Assembly: GCA_046760905.1 (NCBI GenBank)
Contig: JBHIFB010000111.1
Location: 1-11,074, forward strand
Source: JBHIFB01 sp046760905
GTDB lineage: Bacteria; Gemmatimonadota; CAZMKB01
Length of the DNA stretch: 11,074 nucleotides
Direction: 5' to 3'
How positions within the stretch are numbered: the first letter of the stretch is position 1; every line of letters begins with the position of its first letter. The notes below the pieces were generated by a model, which was given only the letters and a program-made list of their open reading frames with translations, made no database searches and was not told the origin of the DNA. This document shows positions 6,565 to 11,074 of the stretch, piece by piece. Made by a program: the position numbers and the translations under genes.

Positions 6565-7571
6565 TGGGTTCCACCAATCCTTTTTGCCAGTTCAACTGTC
6601 CTCAGGCTGTAAGCCCACTCGTTGTCATACCAGGCAAGCACCTTGAGCATCCTTCCTCCTATCACATTCGTCGAAGGCAGATCGACAATGGCAGAATGAG
6701 GATTTCCTGTGAAATCCACCGAGACCAGCGGGAGCCTCGAAGCTTCAAGGATCCCCCTGAGCTCATTTGTGCTTGCCCTTTCGAACTCCTCGTTCATGGA
6801 GTCGGTGTCGGCATCCCTCTCAAGCTCCACAACCAGATCGACCAGTGACACGTTGGGAGTAGGAACCCTGACAGCGAGACCATCGAGTTTACCTTCGAGT
6901 TGAGGGATGACGAGCGAGAGAGCCTTCGCAGCACCGGTGGTTGTGGGGATCATGGAAAGACCTGCGGCTCGAGCCCTCCTGAGATCCTTGTGAGGAAGAT
7001 CGAGTATCCTCTGGTCGTTTGTGTATGCGTGTATTGTGGTCATCAGCCCCCTGGCGATTCCGTATTTCTCATGGATCACCTTGGCAACCGGCGCAAGGCA
7101 GTTAGTAGTGCATGATGCGTTGGAGAGGATATGATGCTTATCCGGTTTATATGCCGCATCATTCACACCGATCACCAGAGTTATGTCCTCGCCTTTAGCC
7201 GGGGCGGTGATGATCACCTTCTTCGCCCCCGCCTTGATGTGCTTCTCCGCCTTGTCCCTGCTCCTGAAGAGCCCGGTTGACTCGATCACTACATCTACGC
7301 CAAGATCCTTCCAGGGGAGGGCCGCCGGGTCCTCTACGGAAAGAACCCTTATGCTTTTACCATCCACAACTATCGAGTCATCCTTGACCTTCACATCCGC
7401 AGGAAATATCCTGGATACGGAATCGTACTTCAGCAGGTGTCCGAGTGTGCCTGCATCTGTGATGTCATTGACGGCGACAACGTCAATTCCATCGATATCG
7501 TACTCATGGATGCACCTGAGCACGGACCTTCCTATTCTTCCGAAGCCGTTAATACCGATCTTCGTCGCCAT
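6561..7571 (-). CDS. gap: Type I glyceraldehyde-3-phosphate dehydrogenase (NAD-preferring by motif)
   Basis: Gap oxidises and phosphorylates glyceraldehyde 3-phosphate to 1,3-bisphosphoglycerate. The Rossmann motif GINGFGRIGR (6-15) opens the protein. The catalytic centre is SNASCTTNCLAP with nucleophile C154, and H181 lies in TTIHAYT. The dinucleotide-specificity residues D36 (VAVNDI) and L192-P193 (ILDLPHKDLRRAR) match the NAD-specific pattern of the Bacillus stearothermophilus enzyme, so NAD+ use in the catabolic direction is inferred. Length (336) is standard. ATG 7571 is preceded by AAGGAGG about 9-10 nt upstream. It begins 23 nt after comF ends and overlaps pgk by 4 nt. Confidence 0.98.
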   Translation of the reverse strand: MATKIGINGFGRIGRSVLRCIHEYDIDGIDVVAVNDITDAGTLGHLLKYDSVSRIFPADVKVKDDSIVVDGKSIRVLSVEDPAALPWKDLGVDVVIESTGLFRSRDKAEKHIKAGAKKVIITAPAKGEDITLVIGVNDAAYKPDKHHILSNASCTTNCLAPVAKVIHEKYGIARGLMTTIHAYTNDQRILDLPHKDLRRARAAGLSMIPTTTGAAKALSLVIPQLEGKLDGLAVRVPTPNVSLVDLVVELERDADTDSMNEEFERASTNELRGILEASRLPLVSVDFTGNPHSAIVDLPSTNVIGGRMLKVLAWYDNEWAYSLRTVELAKRIGGTQ

Positions 7572-7594
7572 CTCCGTTTTCCTCCTTCATCTCT

Positions 7595-8323
7595 TTAATT
7601 CAACATCCTCCTCGCAAAGGTAAGGGCGAGGACCTCACGAGCCCCCACCCTGGCCAGCACGGTTGCACATGAACTCAGGGTGATTCCGGTTGTCGTCACA
7701 TCATCCACAAGCAGTATGGTCCTATCTTCTACCTTAGATGGGTCTCTTACGTAGAAGGCATCTCTCAGATTCTGCCTCCTCTCCTCGAGAGAGAGCCGAG
7801 CCTGGGGCCTCGTATTTCTCCGCCTCCTCAGCATACCGTCGACACACTCGAGCCCAAGCCTCTTTGAGATGACTCTGGCTAGCATTCTTGCCTGGTCATA
7901 TCCCCTCTCCCTCAGTCTCACCCTGTGCAGAGGGACTCCCACAACAGCCACAGCCTCCCTCAAACCCACCAGAGATCGTCCGTCCTCGATCATCCTGTCT
8001 GCCAGGAGTGACGCAAGGCTCCAATATCCCCCGAACTTGAACAGATGGACGATGCCCCTCGCAACCCCGGTATAGAGGACGCTCGATCTCACCCGCGTAA
8101 GATCACTTGAAAGGTTTCGGCATATACATGATTCCTTTGAACTTTCCACAGCAGCACCACAGCGACCGCAGATACCCCCCATCGTCCTCTCAATATCCCC
8201 TTTGCAGCGGCGACACACAAGGGCTTCCCCCTCCAGATCCAATCCACATATCAGGCACAGAGGGGGGTATATCACATTGACAGCGCTCTTATAAAGGTCG
8301 CAGAAATATTTGCTGACACCCAC
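7595..8323 (-). CDS. comF: ComF family phosphoribosyltransferase-like protein
   Basis: This 242-243 residue protein matches the ComF/GntX family (numbering from the GTG at 8326). The N-terminal part holds four cysteine pairs that look like zinc sites: C24/C27, C38/C41, C53/C56 and C67/C69. The C-terminal part is a type I phosphoribosyltransferase domain, with RERGYDQA (139-146) and the PRPP-binding loop ILLVDDVTTTG (204-214). In naturally transformable bacteria ComF is needed for DNA uptake or processing of single-stranded DNA; elsewhere its role is not settled, and no other competence gene is in this window. AGGAGG (8336-8331) lies 4 nt from GTG 8326 and 7 nt from GTG 8323, so I favour 8323. 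The gene starts directly after the lgt stop codon (8330-8328) and is probably translationally coupled to it. Confidence 0.9.
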   Translation of the reverse strand: MGVSKYFCDLYKSAVNVIYPPLCLICGLDLEGEALVCRRCKGDIERTMGGICGRCGAAVESSKESCICRNLSSDLTRVRSSVLYTGVARGIVHLFKFGGYWSLASLLADRMIEDGRSLVGLREAVAVVGVPLHRVRLRERGYDQARMLARVISKRLGLECVDGMLRRRRNTRPQARLSLEERRQNLRDAFYVRDPSKVEDRTILLVDDVTTTGITLSSCATVLARVGAREVLALTFARRMLN

Positions 8324-8327
8324 CACA

Positions 8328-9092
8328 TCACCTCCTATGAAACATGAAGTATAGACCTGTAATGATAAGGGCTATCGATACTAACTGATTGTATGTAAAA
8401 GAGAAACCGGATATCCCTATGATGGACCCTTCCTCGTAATAGCGCAACTCATCTATAATTATCCTGCCTGTTGAGTAGAGCACAAACATGAGACCGAAGA
8501 GGAAACCGTCTTTTTTCTTCTTTCTATCTACAACGAGCAGGGTGAGGAAGATGAAGAGTGCTATGAGTGACGAATAGAGCTGTGTTGGATGAATCGGAGT
8601 CTGCGGGAATAGGCTACCGGCTGCACAGGCATGAGGGAAGACCACTCCGAGGGCACTTTCAGTGGGAACACCGAAGCAGCATCCGTTCATGAAGCACCCT
8701 ATCCTTGTCACGGCGGTGCCCAGCATGAGTGAAGGGGCTACGATGTCACCCAGGATGGGAAAGGCAAGCCCTCTTCTGTCAAGGAACAGCTTGCTCGCGA
8801 TGAGAGCCAGCACAACTCCCCCGAACATGGAAAGGCCGCCCTCCCATATGGAAAACACCCTGAAGAAGTTTCCGGAATATTCGTTGAGATGAGTCAGCAC
8901 ATAGTAGAGACGAGAGCCAATAATCGATGACACCATTATAACAAAACAGAGGTCCACCACATCCTTGCTATTCACCCCTCTCGACTTCCCTCTCCTCACA
9001 GCCAGAACCACTCCCAGGATGAAAGAAATGGCGAGGAAAAGACCGTAGGTCCTCAGTATCAGAGGACCTATCCTGTAGAGTTGCGGGTACAC
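8328..9092 (-). CDS. lgt: Prolipoprotein diacylglyceryl transferase
   Basis: Lgt moves a diacylglyceryl group from phosphatidylglycerol to the lipobox cysteine of prolipoproteins at the inner membrane, the first step of lipoprotein maturation. The 254-residue product has about seven hydrophobic segments and the family landmarks: YPQLYRIGPLILRTYGL at the N-terminus, WEGGLSMFGG (83-92), the signature TRIGCFMNGCCFG (129-141), HPTQLY (168-173) and LYSTGRIIIDELR (205-217). R130 and R210 correspond to E. coli R143 and R239, and Y206 to Y235. Positions matching E. coli H103, N146 and E151 are F90, C133 and C138; a 'CC' form of the signature occurs in other phyla. GTG 9092 is chosen because the family start motif follows at once, although the AGGAGG upstream is unusually close. 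It heads the operon leading to comF and the triose genes. Confidence 0.95.
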   Translation of the reverse strand: MYPQLYRIGPLILRTYGLFLAISFILGVVLAVRRGKSRGVNSKDVVDLCFVIMVSSIIGSRLYYVLTHLNEYSGNFFRVFSIWEGGLSMFGGVVLALIASKLFLDRRGLAFPILGDIVAPSLMLGTAVTRIGCFMNGCCFGVPTESALGVVFPHACAAGSLFPQTPIHPTQLYSSLIALFIFLTLLVVDRKKKKDGFLFGLMFVLYSTGRIIIDELRYYEEGSIIGISGFSFTYNQLVSIALIITGLYFMFHRR

Positions 9093-9093
9093 C

Positions 9094-9099
9094 CCTCCT
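9094..9099 (-). promoter_or_regulatory. Unusually close ribosome binding site of lgt
   Basis: AGGAGG ends only 1 nt before the GTG start at 9092 (sequence AAAAAGGAGGGGTG). No other in-frame ATG, GTG or TTG follows within the conserved N-terminal motif, so either initiation is inefficient or another pairing register (GGGGAAAAAGG upstream) is used. Confidence 0.5.
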
Positions 9100-9180
9100 T
9101 TTTCCCCTGTATTTAGAAACGGATTCTACTCAAGGCTCTCGCAGTAATCAAATGGGCTCGGCCGCATTAAGTGAAGAAAT

Positions 9181-9209
9181 AATATATGCCCATACCCGTC
9201 ATTTTGCAA
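9181..9209 (-). promoter_or_regulatory. Sigma-70-like promoter candidate for the lgt operon
   Basis: On the minus strand TTGCAA (9209-9204, 4 of 6 matches to TTGACA) is followed after exactly 17 nt by TATATT (9186-9181, 5 of 6 matches to TATAAT). It lies about 90 nt upstream of the lgt start, in the gap behind the beta-propeller gene. No strong terminator separates it from that gene, so some read-through is possible. This is pattern matching only. Confidence 0.45.
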
Positions 9210-9276
9210 CATCCGGTGATTTGATGGTCCCGGGGGCATTGACTTTGCCTCCAGAGGAAGGACACTTTACATCACT

Positions 9277-10788
9277 CTACCTGCCAGCCCACTGGTTCGG
9301 GGGGGATGGTTCTTCAGTCCCCGGCTCGACAACGGTTACCTCGAACCACGATGAATCCACGACAACAGACGGGAAGAGTCCGCAGTATCCTATGAAATCG
9401 TATGTTCCCGGAGGGGCGAAGGACGGCACTCCCTGGCTTATGCCTGGCACCGTGATATTCTGGTATGGAGCGAAGGGGATGTTATCGAACCGCCATATTG
9501 GCCCTAACAGAAAGCCTCCCGGCAGCCTCGCCATGCTCCAGACATCGCCATTTAACTCGAAACCGGTGTTGTTCTGCAGCACTCCCGTGTATGTGAACGA
9601 GCCGCCTGGATTGACGATGACGGGATCCTCGTCGGGGATGAGGTCGATGGAGACAAGCGGCACGTGCTCGCTCGATAGTTTGATGAGATAGAAATCATCG
9701 TCGCCGGCCCCGAAGGACAGGGTATAGCCTGCAATTATGTAGTTGCCATCACTCGTCTGGTGCAGGTCCCAGGCCTGATCATCCCTTGATCCACCGTATA
9801 CTTCCTCCCACTCGCTGCTACCCATGGAATCGGTCTTGATCACATATACACTGTCCACCCATTCCGCCTGAGCGAATGTATAGCCGGCCACTATGTAACC
9901 ACCATCATCAGCCTGCTCAACCGTATGGCCCCTGCTGTTCAGATTTCTGCCCCAATGATTGGTCCATAGCGTGTCCCCCTCTGCGTCGATTTTCATCAGG
10001 AAGACATGATAGTACCCTTCTATTGGCCTGGCTCCCGCAACGATGAAACCGCCGTCATCGGCATGGTCTACATCGTAGCACAGGTCTCCCTCTCCATAGG
10101 TGCGGTCCCACTCGATGTCACCCGAAGACGTCGTTTTCACCACGTAGAGGCTGTCGCCGTAGCCTGCAATTATGAAGCCACCGTCGTCTGTTTCCTGGAT
10201 TCCGTACGCTTCATAGACATACTGGCTGGGAGTTGGTTTGTATGTTTGTGTCCACAACTCGTTGCCCAGCGAGTCGACCCTGACCACGTAGAACTCACCG
10301 GTGCCGCTTTTGTTGCCAGCAAGGATGTAGCCGCCGTCACTCGTCAGATCGCCGCAGTAGGCTCTTTCGTATGCATCGCTCGTTCCGAAGGTTCTCGTCC
10401 AGAGAGTATCGCCATATTCGTTCAACCTCAACAGCCACATGTCTATGTAACCAGAGGCATACGTTTCAGTGAATCCACCGACGTAGAATCCCCCATCGGC
10501 AGTCTGATGAATCGTATGAGCGCGTTCCCTCTCGCTACCACCGTATTTCCGCCACCAAATCATATCCCCGACAGAATCCGTCTTCACAACGTAGATATCG
10601 TTCATACCTTCGGTATTGGACCAGGTTTCACCGGCGAGGATAAAGCCCAGATCGGCGGTTTCACAGACCGAGTAAGCAACCTCGATTCCCTCCTCCCCGT
10701 ATGCTGCCTCCCATAAGACGTCCTGGGCCAGGATTTTCGAAAAAGATGACAAACAGATTAAAAGCATCAGGCAGAATAGCTTTTTCAT
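9277..10788 (-). CDS. Secreted seven-bladed beta-propeller repeat protein with C-terminal Ig-like domain
   Basis: The function is not known. The 503-residue protein starts with a signal peptide (MKKLFCLMLLICLSSFSKILAQ), probably cut after LAQ. Seven repeats follow, each with a core like GGFIVAG: at 47-53, 99-105, 152-158, 203-209, 246-252, 296-302 and 348-354. Spacing is 50-53 residues except for one short unit of 43. Each repeat also carries a YVVKTDS-G-(x)LW-x-TYG type strand. This number and form fit a seven-bladed propeller. Residues 376-487 look like an Ig-like beta domain (VNPGGSFTYTGVLQNNTG), and the end EPGTEEPSPPNQWAGR is Pro/Glu-rich. Unlike many relatives, it lacks an NPFNP sorting tail. 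ATG 10788 is chosen over the ATG 21 nt upstream (10809) because AGGAGAGG stands 5 nt before it and the signal peptide begins there. Confidence 0.85.
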   Translation of the reverse strand: MKKLFCLMLLICLSSFSKILAQDVLWEAAYGEEGIEVAYSVCETADLGFILAGETWSNTEGMNDIYVVKTDSVGDMIWWRKYGGSERERAHTIHQTADGGFYVGGFTETYASGYIDMWLLRLNEYGDTLWTRTFGTSDAYERAYCGDLTSDGGYILAGNKSGTGEFYVVRVDSLGNELWTQTYKPTPSQYVYEAYGIQETDDGGFIIAGYGDSLYVVKTTSSGDIEWDRTYGEGDLCYDVDHADDGGFIVAGARPIEGYYHVFLMKIDAEGDTLWTNHWGRNLNSRGHTVEQADDGGYIVAGYTFAQAEWVDSVYVIKTDSMGSSEWEEVYGGSRDDQAWDLHQTSDGNYIIAGYTLSFGAGDDDFYLIKLSSEHVPLVSIDLIPDEDPVIVNPGGSFTYTGVLQNNTGFELNGDVWSMARLPGGFLLGPIWRFDNIPFAPYQNITVPGISQGVPSFAPPGTYDFIGYCGLFPSVVVDSSWFEVTVVEPGTEEPSPPNQWAGR

Positions 10789-10793
10789 GGGAA

Positions 10794-10801
10794 CCTCTCC
10801 T
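10794..10801 (-). promoter_or_regulatory. Ribosome binding site that decides the beta-propeller gene start
   Basis: AGGAGAGG is placed 5 nt before ATG 10788, which is followed by a typical signal peptide (MKKLF). The longer version from 10809 would put seven residues, MSGGEVP, in front, and that part of the sequence is the ribosome binding site itself. Confidence 0.7.
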
Positions 10802-10889
10802 CCGCTCATGCTGTCTCAAACATAACTGATGGCTCGATAAACGCAACATGTATTCCAACGAGGACTTTCCACATTTTCCCTGGAACTCA

Positions 10890-10925
10890 GAGCCCTTAAG
10901 TGAGTCATGAGAGCATTTGGGTACC
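10890..10925 (+). repeat. Copy 1 of a 36-bp direct repeat
   Basis: This segment matches 11039-11074 at 32 of 36 positions, the last 17 being identical (GAGAGCATTTGGGTACC). The copies are 149 bp apart start to start. An ATG at 10907 within it opens a 27-codon frame to TGA 10990 (beginning MRAFGYPSW), which has no good ribosome binding site, so I do not call it a gene. A small hairpin TCCTG-N6-CAGGA follows at 10928-10943. Confidence 0.7.
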
Positions 10926-11038
10926 CATCCTGGTCGAGCAGGAAGGGGAAAGCCGCATTTTTAAGGATCAGGGGAGTGTTCATTTTGTGAGTCAGGCGGA
11001 TTGGGAACCGTTCTTAGCCAATACTATTACAGGGCTTC
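10926..11038. other. Non-coding spacer between the repeat copies
   Basis: Together with 10810-10889 and the two repeat copies, this makes about 265 bp without a convincing gene. It holds the hairpin at 10928-10943 and most of the 27-codon frame described for copy 1. I see no tRNA, no strong promoter and no long reading frame on either strand. Confidence 0.4.
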
Positions 11039-11074
11039 GAGTCCTTGAGCGAGTCGTGAGAGCATTTGGGTACC
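11039..11074 (+). repeat. Copy 2 of the 36-bp direct repeat, running to the window edge
   Basis: It matches 10890-10925 with four differences (C/T, A/G, T/C, A/G, all transitions). The ATG of copy 1 is GTG here, in the same frame. The match is still perfect at the final base of the window, so the repeat may be longer than seen. Confidence 0.7.

Noticed and set aside
5810..6646. Plus-strand open frame of 278 codons opposite pgk
   Set aside because: Antisense to a fully conserved pgk; low-complexity Ser-rich translation typical of a shadow frame.
9299..9305. Run of seven G/C bases near the end of the propeller gene as a phase-variation switch or frameshift
   Set aside because: Reading either alternative frame changes only the last few residues before another stop and reveals no sorting tail.
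9152..9691. Plus-strand open frame starting in the gap before lgt
   Set aside because: Most of it is antisense to the propeller gene, there is no ribosome binding site, and the product resembles nothing I know.
10907..10990. 27-codon frame (MRAFGYPSW...) as a small protein gene
   Set aside because: No ribosome binding site is seen, and it overlaps a repeat that is more likely to be non-coding.

Overview
The window looks like a contig from an uncultured, Gram-negative-type bacterium of a candidate phylum in or near the FCB group (for example the Eisenbacteria, TA06, WOR-3 or Zixibacteria type). This placement is an inference. It rests on an exported protein with a C-terminal 'NYPNPFNP' sorting/FlgD-like tail, a secreted seven-repeat 'DGGYIVAG' beta-propeller protein, an Omp28-like thioredoxin-fold domain, and encoded signal peptides. 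No 16S rRNA or other decisive taxonomic marker is present.

Layout. Left part (1-3897): the C-terminal end of a plus-strand gene entering from outside; a small secreted mono-haem cytochrome c (plus); a bidirectional-looking hairpin whose U-tract serves the minus strand; a large minus-strand surface protein gene split into two reading frames by a frameshift near 2404-2407; and, divergently, a plus-strand DUF1848 gene with a C-terminal CxxxCxxC iron-sulfur-like motif. Middle part (3973-9209): a compact minus-strand operon transcribed in the order lgt, comF, gap, pgk, tpiA, secG, tRNA-Leu(GAG). The protein genes overlap or are closely spaced, and a sigma-70-like promoter lies upstream of lgt. Right part (9277-11074): a minus-strand secreted beta-propeller protein, then about 265 bp without a convincing gene that contains two copies of a 36-bp direct repeat 149 bp apart, the second ending exactly at the window edge.

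How the genes relate. gap, pgk and tpiA encode three consecutive triose-phosphate steps of glycolysis/gluconeogenesis. secG, lgt and the exported proteins belong to protein export and envelope biogenesis. The secG/tRNA-Leu(GAG) junction recalls the secG-leuU pair of E. coli. The cytochrome c and the thioredoxin-fold protein are both exported and convergent, but nothing shows that they work together.

Most of the window is ordinary housekeeping and envelope sequence. I see no CRISPR array, phage, insertion sequence or defence system. The points most worth checking are the frameshifted thioredoxin-fold surface protein, the repeat at the right edge, the altered active-site loop residues in Lgt, and the DUF1848 protein.
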